Assembly: GCA_025642075.2 (NCBI GenBank)
Contig: JAODUO010000185.1
Coordinates: forward strand, 244,501-308,500
Direction: 5' to 3'
Source: Ridgeia piscesae
Taxonomy: Eukaryota; Annelida; Polychaeta; Sabellida; Siboglinidae
Length of the DNA: 64,000 nucleotides
The notes below the pieces were generated by a model. The model was not told the origin of the DNA and did no database searches. It saw only the letters and a program-made list of their open reading frames with translations. Positions 47,251 through 59,704 of the stretch are shown here, piece after piece. Numbering within the stretch: the first letter of the stretch is position 1; each line of letters starts with the position of its first letter. A program made the translations under genes and the position numbers.

Positions 47251-50200
47251 CTGGTGGCAAACAGATGCACTATTAGTACTGCAACGCGGAACGTGCTCGT
47301 CAAATGTCAACATCGATCTATATTTTAAACATCACCAATTTGTCCATTATTGTCAAGTTGGAAATGTTATACTTTTCAGAACCATGAAGAGGGTGTGTTG
47401 TACTACAATAAAACTGTTAAATGTGAGTGCGAATTAGTGTTTAAAAGCTGCGCTCAACACCAACTCTGGACACACCAAATTGTGCAGTTGATTAAACATT
47501 TTCTAAAATTGTCTGAGCACCGAGAGAGCGGTCAGACTAAACTTCCAGCTCAAATTAATGAATGTCAATATTTTGGTTAAGAGTGTCAGAAACGTGGAAA
47601 ATATTAAGTGTGCCTTGTTGCTTTACCTTTTACTGTACTGTAATGTGTCAACTTTGTCTGTATAAATGAACAAATTTGTAGTAAATACCCCATGGCACCA
47701 CAAAAATATCTTGGGTTAAGTTTTTAGCACTTAAAGTCAGTAATGCCAGGTGGCCTTCAAATTTTACATAACGGGATGAAAAAGCACGATTATATCATAA
47801 GGAAAGTTTCACTAACTTGATCCTAAAATAAAGTCAAGTCAAATTCAACACAAGTACATACACCTCAAAAGTCAAGTTAGCATACATATTTAAGACGAAT
47901 TCAGAATTTTATATAACTGACATTATCACGAAAGTGACTGACTTATCAAGAGTCAGTTTTAGTAATCTGTTTGTAGTTAGCCTTGTCATATGGCAGAATG
48001 GACAGCAAACAGTCATCACACTAAAACATGTTTACTCATATACAATGTTCTCAAATGACATAAATCATGTTTACTCATATACGATGCTCTCGAATGACAA
48101 TGTTTACTTCATACACAATCAGTCGTTCCCACACGTTTTATGTTACTAAGATTCCATGATCTGATTTAACGAGGATTTTACCGCACATGAACTAACAGAT
48201 GGGTACTTTTATGATCCAATGATTGAAATTATCTGAATACATGACAACTATGCTTATTTCATTGTTAAACGGGTTCTAGCATTCATTTCCTGATTAGGTC
48301 AATGGATGGCCGTTGAAACATAAAGTAAACATGTTCTATATCGTGAAAATGTGAATCACTGGATTATCTGCCAACTTAGTGGAGATATTTTCCAATATTT
48401 TACAACCACGATGCCATTATTGCAATTATTATGATGACTCAGCATTCTTCAGTTGACATTGCTGGGAATGGCAATGAATCCCGCATAAAATACATGAAAC
48501 TCTGACCTTAGTACAGCTAATAACTTGACGAACCTTCCACTGTTATCACTGCCTTTGATAGGGGACCCCAGTCCCAGGTAGAAGTGGGAGGCTATTACGT
48601 GATTTCATTTTGCGATAATCAATGCCACCACCTTTGACATTTGCAACCGCACTACATTTGTAGTAGATTCAAAATAAAGAGCACACTTATATCGTTTTAT
48701 GTATGATGTATAATCTGACCTTGGAGAAAATAATGTTGCTATTGATTACGTACGATATCCGAAAATAGATGGTGGGTAAATAGTTCAATATGTGACACAT
48801 GGTTCACCAGACGAAAGACAAATGTCGCGCAATCAGCACAACATTGTACGATAAATGTATTTTAATTAAAACCAATGAATTCTGATCAATCCTACATCAA
48901 GGATATAACAATCGTGAAAAGATTCCACTTGACTGGTGACCTTGGGAAAGGGTAATCGAGAAGCTGAAAGATTGCGCAGATGTAAACAACTCAAACGTGT
49001 GCACGTGTGCGAAATTATCTCCTTTATCTGCAAACCACGATATCAGCAAACCACGATATCTGCAAAACACGATATCTGCAAATAATATCTACAACTCTTT
49101 TATGACTGGTACAACACCAGTTTGATAATGTTTCCATAACTGAACATCTTTGTCACCAGATTACAGTTACAAATTAGTGCCTTATTTATAGTGTCAGTTC
49201 TTTTATTAGCATGATTAATTCCTTTTTTGGTTAATTTAACCAGTAATAGATTTTGGATTATACCTAATCAATTATAAATAAGTAACCCGAGTAGCCTTGC
49301 AATACGCATTAACTTATATATGTAATTGGACTCCGTGAATGAACAATGAGCTAATATGAAGCTAACATATTAACAGAAAACAAAAGAGCTTTAACTTAAT
49401 TAACCATGAATTTTTTCACCGTTTGATCTTGTTAATAAGTAATAAAAATAATTATCTCATGAAAGCATATATCTTACGTAATGTGGTTACCATGTGGTCT
49501 TTGTACCACACAGTGAGGGAACTGATGCGGAAAGACGCACGAACGCGGGAACATAATAAAGTCACTGACAAAGTTTGCAGCGTGACAACAAGTTGTTAAT
49601 GAATACATGCCGTATTCTGAGAAGCCGTTTACAAGAATCTAGCAGTGCGCTTCACTTCACGCATGAGAAACATGGCATGTTTCAGGAACAGAAGACAGCG
49701 ATCTCTCCGGGCTGATTACAAGTGTAAATGACAGTTGACTATTATATAACACTCCAAGACGTGGCAGTGGGTTCGGTCAGGATAGTGGAACGACAACAAA
49801 ATGTCAAAAATGGATACAAAATACTGCCTTTTTTACTATTAACAGGAACATGTTTTCTTGACTGAAGTAAGCACTAGCCTTGTATGTGCATAATGACAAC
49901 AGTAATGACACAGGCTTATGTTATGATGTAATTGTGTAGACAGTAACACTGAGACATTTCATCTGTCTCATCTACGTGATGAAAATCTCAAAATATCTCC
50001 AAGCCAGGGGCTAAAAGAAACATCTGTTTATTACCTATAATTTGAAACGTAAAAAAGCTTAAATAATCTAAACTGATATAGAAAGTAACTACTATTCTGA
50101 GAAGTGCTTAAATATGTTTACTATATTTCATTTTATTATTTTTTATATTACTTAATTATTAATTATGTGTCTGCCTGGTATTATAAATTAAATAACATAA

Positions 50201-51000
50201 TCAATGAAACAATGAAATGTGGAAAATTCCCATCACATACATACTTCCATATCTCATTTCCAACCCTAGATAACAGCAGAATATGATTGTAAATATCTTT
50301 AATGAACTCATATTTATACATATTTGAATGTTATCAATGTTATATGTATACATTTGACAGGCACACACTCGTGTACACCCGGTTGCCCCGTGCTCTAAGT
50401 AATGCTGGAAACGATTATCCCGTCTGAAACAATATCAAGTAACTAGATAAACTATCCGGCAACTAGATATGTGTGTAGCTACTGCGATGACACGCGTCAA
50501 AAAGCAACTGTTATCTGGGTGGCCGTCTTCCTGCTGCGGCTGGGTGGGTCTAAGCCCAGGCGTGTGGTGAATGGCAGCTCCTAGCGACAGACCACACCAC
50601 CGCAGTCAACACACCGCCACTGGAGGGACACGTGCGGGATTATTACACTGCTCAGTGTTGTGTGTGGGGCTGTTTCAGGAAGTGTCAACACCCCAATGCT
50701 GTTTCGCACCCCAGCCCTGGATGTGGAGTTGTCACCTCATTAGCATATCAACAATACTAGGCTCACTACTAAAGCTGTGTGAGGGCCTGCTGCAGTCACA
50801 CTGACACCAGATGATACAATGAGTGCAGCTACTCACTCAGTACTTGCTGACTGACCAGTGACCAGTGGACGCAGCTGGACTTGGAGTAGCCACTGTGGAG
50901 GTGAGTGCAAGGTTTTTATGTTTTTATGTAATCGTGGTGGTTCAAACCGACTGATGATCTGTTCTTGACTGCTTCTTGTCAGGCACTAAATGGTAGTAAT
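47251..51000. other. Upstream intron of e1 (or intergenic), no exon recognised
   Basis: AT-rich. I searched the minus strand for the missing first half of the SH3 domain and earlier repeats and saw none. Small local duplications occur at 48.02-48.11 kb and a 19-bp CAAACCACGATATCWGCAA triplicate at 49.03-49.09 kb. Confidence 0.5.
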
Positions 51001-51001
51001 T

Positions 51002-51375
51002 GTACACATGGCCCTGTACTTACACATGGCCCTGTACTTTACACATGGCCCTGTACTTGCACATGGCCCTGTACTTGCACATGGCCCTGTACTTACACAT
51101 GGCCCTGTACTTACACATGGCCCTGTACTTACACATGGCCCTGTACTTGCACATGGCCCTGTACTTGCACATGACCCTGTACTTACACATGGCCCTGTAC
51201 TTGCACACATGGCCCTGTACTTGCACATGGCCCTGTACTTGCACACGGCCCTGTACTTGCACACGGCCCTGTACTTACACATGGCCCTGTACTTACACAT
51301 GGCCCTGTACTTACACATGGCCCTGTACTTACACATGGCCCTGTACTTACACATGGCCCTGTACTTACACATGGC
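51002..51375. repeat. 18-bp minisatellite, about 21 copies
   Basis: Unit CACATGGCCCTGTACTTR. 18 is divisible by 3, so four frames stay open. It starts about 100 bp after a GAG|GTGAGT donor-like site on the plus strand. Confidence 0.95.
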
Positions 51376-54300
51376 AATTTTTACAAGAAAACTACAAACA
51401 CATTTTCTGTTTCACAAAAACACATTATGACTCAGAGATACAAATATACGCGCAGGGGATAAAAGACAAAAAGACAAATGACAATTAAAATACTGCGAAA
51501 ATCAGTCAGCTGAAGGCTGTGAGATGCAGCCAAAATAAACGGAAAACAAAAACAAGTTTCTTAAGAGGTAAATTTACTAAAATAATTAAAACACAATTTT
51601 CACCATTATAAAATGGCTAAAATACAAAGTAAATTTATTTAACTTTGTATTTTGGGATAGCTTCAGTCGCAGGTGTACAGGTGTTACTATGCAACCCTAC
51701 TGAGACAGGTGTGTTTAGGCTCAGGATAGGTGAGGACATGAAGGAAGTTGGTCAGTCTGTAAGACCACACCAGCATCAGTCTGAGTGACAAGGGATCACT
51801 TCAAGAGACCCAGCAGTGTCAATAACAATAGCCAAGACATCAAACGGATTGGAGAAATAATCTCCGAGATAATCACAGAATCCAGCCAAGCTGATCAGGA
51901 GAGAAGGAAAACTGACTCACAGTGCACAGATAATATCCGGCAATGTCTCCAAATCTGTTTATGGCTACACGCACAACAACACAAATTATGTACATAAAAT
52001 TCTCGTTTCCATAAAGACATGCGTGGTTCTTTTAACGGTGGCACTTGCCAGGTAAATGATGAATATCGACATCACATTTGTGTTTTTATTTACAAACTTG
52101 TCCACTTAATACCAAGACATATGAACCGTTCTAGGTGTTTCGCAATAAAATGCTTTACATCATAGCTGAAACAATATTGTGCAATCAGGCAATGCAAGTA
52201 GTACAGCAATAAATGCCACATTTTTGTTGCCCAAAATAGATAAATTTATGTAGAGATAAAAACTAAGTTACCTTAGTCAGCATGAGTATTTATGTTGTCT
52301 GAGACCATACAAAGGCAGTGTTGCTATAAAACCTATTTAAAGTCACCTTAGTGCTATGAAAAGACACACAAATCTTTTTCAAAACATGAGAAAGAAGGTG
52401 AGGTCCACCATGGCTATTGGGAAGATTGTGGAGAGATTTGGAGGGATTGTGAGAGAAATGGGAAATGGGAGAAACGGAGAGGGGAACGGTGCCAATTGGC
52501 AGAGACAGCAGAGCAAGAGAAATGCGGGGGAGGGACGAGAAAAAAGGAACCAAGATCACGTACATCTAACCCCAGACATTCACAAGCAGAAGAAAACAAC
52601 AACAAAGTAATTAAGTTACACGTTGTCACATAAACATTTCTGTTTTGCAGTTATTGACTGACGAGTTGTAATATCTCCACAGCGTATTCTGAATCATGAG
52701 CCGGCCAGATAAAACATCAGCCCACACGTTAACACAGAACCTGTCAGAAATGTTATACGTCTTCAGTGTGAATTGTCGAGTGGGGACAAGATCTGGACAC
52801 ACAGTGAAGCGATAAAAATACACCAGCCTGCTTCAACATGAAAGGTTCAAACGACTATTATTAGCAACTCATTGGCATTGTTTATCAACACTGTTGGCAG
52901 TCAAGAACAAGTAGTTGGTAAAATGCCTAACAATAGTCTAAACACCAAGCTAAGATTACCCTGAAGACCAATATTCATATAAATCATTCATGATACTTCA
53001 GGATTAACACCACACAGCAGCAGTCTCATGGCGAGTTATTTGCAAGGATGTTGAAGTCATACTTAAATGTTGTTCCTCGGTTTGATTTTTCTGTTAGTCT
53101 CATTTCATAAACAATTATGCTTACTAAAATTCATTACCGAAGGCTGGCTCATTTGTATAAACATGCCAGTTAGTTTATAAAATGGTAAACTTGTGTACAT
53201 TTTGAACTGGATCTGATAAAAAAAGTGACAGAAAGAGAAAAAACGATCGAGCTATTTTTATTCTGACACACGCTGAGTCATATACATTTTCACAAGTTGC
53301 TCGTTCAGACAAAAAAATTATTTGTTTCAATGGCTTTAAAACACAAACTTTTACTTTTAGACAAACTGCGGATGTCTTGTTTTAACCATCACAAACTAAA
53401 CAAATGGTTCACCAAATCAGTTGTGAAGGGAGTTCTGACAACTTAAGACTAGAACATCTTAATAACTTCTAATCTTAGTATCCTGGGTGCAGCAAATTTC
53501 AATAACAAGTTTCAATAACATGTTTCTTATACTGTGCAGAAGATTATGAACAGACTGAGATGGAAAGAGAAATTGTAGGTCTAATATTAATATCAGCATT
53601 ACCCCGGATATCAACGACAAAGACGACAGCCTCAACTACACACCACTGCATAAAGCAACATAAGATGTATTTACCTCCCTACTCCAGATATTAATATCTG
53701 CCCTTTGGCAAAATATCTATTACATGCGTCAGAAGAATTTAACTGCCCCTCTCAACTCGTCCTCTTAGGCTGCTTGTTCCAATTTTATCTCGCCTTCAGA
53801 AACGATATTACTGGCTTCCCTGTACCATTCTGGTAACATTTCCAGAACTCAGGTGGCAATTGTTGACATTTTATAAAGGTTGACACTTTGGAATGTCGTT
53901 ACGCTGACCTGCAAACTCGCTGATCAATGGTACTTTGTGGATCGCCCCATTACAAGAATCAACATACAGTCTATAAAAATGATGGAACAATTCAGACAAA
54001 TTTACCAACCAAGACATGAGCTTAAGTAACACTGTCACAGTATTATATTGCTGTTGTCAACCATCGATCAATAGTTTCTACAATAACACCAACCATAAAA
54101 GACCTGATTGTAAAACCTGTAAAACACTTAACTTCCTTTAACTATCTGTCAGACACCCTGCCCTGCCCTGGCCTGTTATATAAGACTGACCATACTCATA
54201 AAGACAGTGAGAATATTCTGTCCTGAGAAAACCTCTTGATCACACTGTTCAGTTCAGTACTTAAGAGTTCTCTATGCAAAGACACGCAGCTGTTTCTGTG

Positions 54301-55560
54301 AAACAGCTTGACAACTATAGTGTTTCATTTTGAGTCCTATAGACAGATAAATTACAATCCATAGTTTCCGGAAAGGACACAGCAACTGATAAGGAGAAAT
54401 GACCACCTCTGAATTAGCATTTATTAGAAGAGCTAATTATTAGTCTATCAAAATCTTGGAGTCATGCACAACATTTTCCATATCACCATTACTGTTTTCC
54501 TTAACATATCTACATTCAATTCCCAATCAAAACTTAGTATACTTAAATAATCTCACATCCGAGTATGAAAATGTGTAAAAAAAAAGATACATCTTCCGGA
54601 TTACTGAAACTCATCAATAACACTGTATTTTCTGTCAAACAATGCCTAGGTATGACGCTAAGTCACTAGGCTGATACGTCAGTGGATAGGTGATAACCCT
54701 GGGCCCTCATGTACATGCCCACCCCCACAAAGCTGACCTTTCCTGTCCACTCCTAGCACCCACACCACAACCTTCCCTTACATCTTCTCCGGACTGTCCG
54801 AGTGGTCAGCATTCATTAACAGCGGATTAGCAAGAGAATTGACCATGGCCTACGTACACTGGCGACTGATTAGCATCAAACGGAGCCACTCTCATTGAGA
54901 CACTTCCAGATCTTCACAGATCATGACTATTGCCTAAATAAAGTGAATCATACACATGATACAGTAACAGGTCGGGTCGGGTCACGAACAGATATGAACT
55001 GGTTTCTCCACGCATAGGATGCCGCGTGGGTCATTAATCATGTCTTGTAGCTAAACGATTGGTGCCAAAAAAACTAAACATCTTCTTTGATTCTGCTGCT
55101 GTCTACTGATAATGTGGAATTCTATCAGTGCATGTTAGACAGAGTGTGGAATGTTTCATAAATCATTCTCAATGACACAATTTGCAACAAGTGCCTTACA
55201 ACACATAATAGATTTGTAAACACTACAGATTTAAGATAACAAGCACAATACACAATGAAAAAGGTAAATGATGTAATGTTTAATATGGGTATCCTTGCAC
55301 TGTACAAAAATACATTTATAAATATTTATTTATTGAAACTCTGCATACTTTTTACAATTATCTACCTACCAGGTAGATCGATTACTACAAATCCAAGAAA
55401 TTAATTAAGGAATAATCTACATTTTCATAATTCTACATTACCATTAGAAATCTGTAAATATCATTTTGATAACTATTTTCGCAGTATGGTTAGCAACAAT
55501 CAGAACGTGTAGAGACAACTGGTGAGCCTGTTATGTGTATAACATCTTTATTATTATATC
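51376..55560. other. No gene recognised
   Basis: AT-rich. A possible MITE-like segment lies at about 51508-51670 with imperfect terminal inverted ends (CTGAAGCT...CCAAAATA) and the same TTTCTTAAGAGGTAAAT motif as the 13.1-kb hairpin. Nothing else stood out. Confidence 0.45.
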
Positions 55561-55570
55561 TTTTTTCCAG
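55561..55570 (+). promoter_or_regulatory. Candidate splice acceptor in GPCR 5' UTR
   Basis: TTTTTTCCAG preceded by a T-rich tract, 126 bp before the start codon. A matching candidate donor GAG|GTGAGT lies at 50900/50901. Inference only. Confidence 0.4.
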
Positions 55571-55696
55571 CAACCCCGACATCAACAACAAGCCACTGGA
55601 GCTGCTGAGAATAATCAGAGGATTGGATTAACTTCTCCCGCACCAGCTGCTGTGAACAATGAACCTTGGCAGTGAGGGTGTGTTGACTTGATTACG

Positions 55697-57088
55697 ATGA
55701 CACCATCAGTGATGTATGATGACAATGTCGGGAACACGACAGAAAGCACACCGCAATTGTTAGTGACACGATCGACAGCCGAGATCACGGTAGCGGCCAT
55801 TGTTCTCTTATGTATCATCCTAACTTCGGTGATCGGTAACTCGGCCGTCATTTATGCCATCTTCAAGAATACACAGCTTCGCGATCACGTCTCGAACTTG
55901 TTTATTATGAACCTCAGTTTGACCGACCTCACAACGGCCTCAGTCGTCATGTGCACCTCGTTGGTGACGCTGATCGGCGATGTCACCGACGTGAACATTG
56001 TGTGGTGCAATTTTGCGTGTGCCGCAAACTACTGTCTCATAATCGTGTCAATGATGACACTGGCGTTCATCAGCATCGACCGTTACATCGCAGTCATCCA
56101 CTCGCTCAAATACCAAACACTGATGACGTCATCGCGGATCTACATGATGATTGGCTACTCGTGGTTCCAAGGTGTGGCATTCGCTGTAGTACCTGTGGTT
56201 CTCCACTGGAATCACTACGACTACTGGGAGGTGATCTGTGCCGTTGACTGGAGTCACGAGACCGCCGTCTACTACGTCATCATCGCTTGTATCGTCTGTT
56301 TCCTGATACCAGGTGGCACAATGGTCTTCTGCTACACAAACGTGATTCGCCAGGCGAAGAAGTGCAGTGCGATTCAAGCGATGCCGACAAACTCCTACAA
56401 GTTGGAGCCTGCGGACGGACACAAGACGGACTCGACGCACAAGCAGCGACGCGTCACCAGCCGCATGACAAAGACCATCACCAGTCTCCTCATCGTCGTC
56501 ATCCTCTTCTTCATCTTCATGACGCCATTCTGCGTCACAAAGTTCCTCAAGGTCGTCATGACTCACCCGAGCGCCGTGCCGCCGTACGCCAACTTGACGG
56601 CGGCGTTCTTCGCATACCTCTCCAGCGTCGTCAACCCATTCGTCTACGGGATATTCCGTGCGGACTTCCGCAACGCGTACAAGCGCATGTTCAACCAGAT
56701 CTCATGCTGTCAGTACAGATACTCGTATGACGACAGCTACTGCAGCAACTCAACGACACGTCGCAACTCAATGATGCCCAAGTCATCACCGCCGGCGAAT
56801 GCCGACGACACCACCGAGAAGTCGACTAGGGTGGTGCTGAAGCACACGGCGAAAGTGTTCACGCAGAAGTCTAGTGAGTGCACCACAAGCACTGGCGCCG
56901 GCACCGGCACCGGCACCGGCACCGGCACCGGCACAAACACACACACAAACACAAAGACCAAGGCCTGGTCCAGCACACGAACACTGCAGGTGTGGCTGCA
57001 TCAGATGCACTCGACGGCCATACACGACCAGCAACATGTGCCCATTGTTCAGAAACTTACACAAACCGTGGCCGACTCCAACACATAG
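55697..57088 (+). CDS. Intronless class A (rhodopsin-like) G-protein-coupled receptor
   Basis: 463 residues from the ATG at 55697, which has A at -3 and +4. Seven-helix plasma-membrane receptor. Seen: N-glycosylation site NTT at 13-15; TM1 GN (47-48); TM2 NLSLTD with Asp77; Cys104 at the start of TM3 and Cys181 in loop 2 for the disulfide; DRY at 128-130; TM4 Trp156; TM5 Pro205; TM6 FFIFMTPF with Pro277, where the usual toggle Trp is replaced (Met275); NPFVY at 313-317; a CC pair at 337-338 that could be palmitoylated. The C-terminal tail is about 130 residues, Ser/Thr-rich, with a Gly-Thr hexanucleotide repeat at about 402-413. WCNF, IDRYIAV and a short loop 2 recall orphan receptors of the GPR161/GPR21/GPR52 type; the ligand is unknown. 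Codons are much more GC-rich than the flanks. A TTTTTTCCAG acceptor just upstream (55570) suggests a spliced 5' UTR. Confidence 0.9.
   Translation: MTPSVMYDDNVGNTTESTPQLLVTRSTAEITVAAIVLLCIILTSVIGNSAVIYAIFKNTQLRDHVSNLFIMNLSLTDLTTASVVMCTSLVTLIGDVTDVNIVWCNFACAANYCLIIVSMMTLAFISIDRYIAVIHSLKYQTLMTSSRIYMMIGYSWFQGVAFAVVPVVLHWNHYDYWEVICAVDWSHETAVYYVIIACIVCFLIPGGTMVFCYTNVIRQAKKCSAIQAMPTNSYKLEPADGHKTDSTHKQRRVTSRMTKTITSLLIVVILFFIFMTPFCVTKFLKVVMTHPSAVPPYANLTAAFFAYLSSVVNPFVYGIFRADFRNAYKRMFNQISCCQYRYSYDDSYCSNSTTRRNSMMPKSSPPANADDTTEKSTRVVLKHTAKVFTQKSSECTTSTGAGTGTGTGTGTGTNTHTNTKTKAWSSTRTLQVWLHQMHSTAIHDQQHVPIVQKLTQTVADSNT
56890..56934 (+). repeat. Coding GGCACC microsatellite (Gly-Thr)n
   Basis: About six GGCACC units in frame in the GPCR tail, followed by an ACACACA-rich stretch coding Asn-Thr-His-Thr. 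Likely length-polymorphic. Confidence 0.9.
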
Positions 57089-57819
57089 CTCACACTCACA
57101 TGGGAAGTCACCACTGACAGTGGTTAGGAGAGCCATTCACGATGAGAAATCTCACTGCCGTGACTCTGAAGTGGCTCTAGAGTCTCTTACATCTAATCCT
57201 ACAGGTGACAACACTAAGTCAAAGAGATAATCCATTAAAGTAACACTGAAAGTGACCACCATACAGTGATGCTAAAACTAACTACGCTAAGTGATTGCGG
57301 ACTCATGGAAGTGACTACATTAAATGGTCACAAATAACAAAGTGACATTGGACTGAGCACACAGAGTCACTCTGACTCATATGGAGTGACCTTGGATGAG
57401 TGTTTGCTACATGACTTTGGTAGAGGTTACACACATTACATGAGATCTGACTATACAAAGTGACACTGGAGGTGAATCGAAATGAGATAACTGTGGCTGC
57501 CTGCTATATGTTAACAGCACATTCCTCAAAGCAGAATGTTTATACTGAGGTGTCAAAGCCAGTCTAATGTGCTAGTTAATGCAATGTGTGTTTATATCTT
57601 AAGTGGTGGTTTTGAGTGTCCCAACTAATTTGACATAGGTGTGTGCGTGTCTGTGCTTGCGTGTGTGTGGATGTGAACACATATGTGTGCTTGTGTGTGT
57701 GGCATATATAAATGTTCTTATGTTTTTTGTACAGTGCATAATTTTATTGAAATGCGGGTGTTTTTGCTATGCTATGTACTGTTGTCATTACCTGCTGACA
57801 CAAAAATTTACAATGTTAA

Positions 57820-57825
57820 ATTAAA
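57820..57825 (+). terminator. Candidate GPCR poly(A) signal ATTAAA
   Basis: ATTAAA lies about 730 bp after the stop codon, at the end of a plausible 3' UTR, with a GT-rich stretch upstream at 57640-57700. A second candidate AATAAA is at about 57975. Confidence 0.35.
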
Positions 57826-58097
57826 GCTATCATGACTTATGTAATATGCTTTCTTTCTCAGGAATTAAACATTTACACAACATTGGAAGTAAAAGGCTTG
57901 ATCTGGAGATAATTCTTGTACTACCAGCTTTAAAACATCTAACTTAAAATGTCCCAACATATACACTCATCTAAAAATAAACTTTACTTCATTAAACTTA
58001 AATTCAAAGAAAGCTTCAGTGAGGTGTTTTTATTAACTTAATTAAAAAAGCAAATGTTTCCACAACAAGCTAATTTGGTCCACCACTAATTATGTAG

Positions 58098-58680
58098 CCT
58101 TGTTCATTCCCATATTTCCCCTGAGGGAGGCATATCCCTTCTGCAGCCTTGTTCATTCCCATATTTTCCCTGAGGGAGCCATATCCCTTCTGTAGCCTTG
58201 TTCATTCCCATATTTTCCCTGAGGGAGCCATATCCCTTCTGTAGCCTTGTTCATTCCCATATTTTCCCTGAGGGAGGCATACCCTTTCTGCAGCCTTGTT
58301 CATTCCCATATTTTCCCTGAGGGAGCTATATCCCTTCTGTAGCCTTGTTCATTCCCATATTTTCCCTGAGGGAGCCATATCCCTTCTGTAGCCTTGTTCA
58401 TTCCCATATTTACCCTGAGGGAGCCATATCCCTTCTGTAGCCTTGTTCATTCCCATATTTTCCCTGAGGGAGCCACATCCCTTATGTAGCCTTGTTCATT
58501 CCCATATTTTCCCTGAGGGAGCCACATCCCTTCTGTAGCCTTGTTCATTCCCATATTTTCCCTGAGGGAGCCACATCCCTTCTGTAGCCTTGTTCATTCC
58601 CATATTTTCCCTGAGGGAGCCACATCCCTTCTGTAGCCTTGTTCATTCCCATATTTTCCCTGAGGGAGCCATACCCATTC
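58098..58680. repeat. 49-bp tandem repeat, 12 copies
   Basis: Unit GCCTTGTTCATTCCCATATT then TTCCCTGAGGGAGCCATATC and CCTTCTGTA. Each unit contains a short palindrome CCCTGAGGG. Located 3' of the GPCR. Confidence 0.95.
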
Positions 58681-59103
58681 CTGTGTTCCTCAGTTTTGAC
58701 ACATTGTATATACCTAACCCTGTTCTCCCCCTTTCTCCCACACTCCAGGCGGCCCCTCCCTACCCTCCAGGTCTCTCCAGACACTTCCCCTCCTTTACGT
58801 CACTGTCAGCTTAAATTAACTGTGCTGACAAAAAGAAGTGCCCAGCCATTTCACACCATTCTAAACTTGTACTTTTATGTGTTTACTGTGCAAATATCAC
58901 CAAGAAAGCCATACATTTACACAAAAGTTTAATTCAAAAAAGCTTAGATTATGCATTGCACCTAACTTAACTAATACAGTAATTGTATATACATTGACAC
59001 AGTCATTCATTTGCATGTTTTTATGTCTTCCTGTTTCATTTTGCCAACTAATGCAAGCATTACATTACTAGCTGAATGACTCGCTTTTGTAATGATTAAT
59101 CCC

Positions 59104-59360
59104 ACCATCAACTTGGTAATAGTGTCACACCCATCGGCCTGTGTCAACTTGGTAATGGTGTCACACCCACCGGCCTGTGTCAACTTGATAATGGTGTCAC
59201 ACCCGCCGGCCTGTGTCAACTTGGTAATAGTGTCACACCCACCAGCCTGTGTCAACTTGGTAATGGTGTCACACCCACCGGCCTGTGTCAACTTGGTAAT
59301 GGTGTCACACCCACCGGCCTGTGTCAACTTGGTAATGGTGTCACATCCACCGGCCTATGT
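59104..59360. repeat. 36-bp tandem repeat, 7 copies
   Basis: Unit CACACCCACCGGCCTGTGTC then AACTTGGTAATGGTGT with minor variants. It abuts the next array at 59362. Confidence 0.95.
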
Positions 59361-59361
59361 C

Positions 59362-59646
59362 AGTAAATGTCACAAAAACAAATTCAGCTCCATGGTTCTA
59401 CTTCATAAAACTAGTGATTGTGTTTTGGGCACAGTAAATGTCACAAAAACAAATTCAGCTCCATGGTTCTACTTCATAAAACTAGTGATTGTGTTTTGGG
59501 CACAGTAAATGTCACAAAAACAAATTCAGCTCCATGGTTCTACTTCATAAAACTAGTGATTGTGTTTTGGGCACAGTAAATGTCACAAAAACAAATTCAG
59601 CTCCATGGTTCTACTTCATAAAACTAGTGATTGTGTTTTGGGCACT
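59362..59646. repeat. 71-bp tandem repeat, 4 identical copies
   Basis: Units start AGTAAATGTCACAAAAACAA at 59362, 59433, 59504 and 59575. No difference seen between copies. Confidence 0.95.
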
Positions 59647-59704
59647 GCAACAGTTAACATTGGCCTCTCCTCCCTCCTTTGTCATCCCTGTTATCTCCAT
59701 CAAT

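Noticed and set aside
55688..55696. GPCR start at the upstream TTG
   Set aside because: Non-ATG start is not expected here; the ATG at 55697 has good context.
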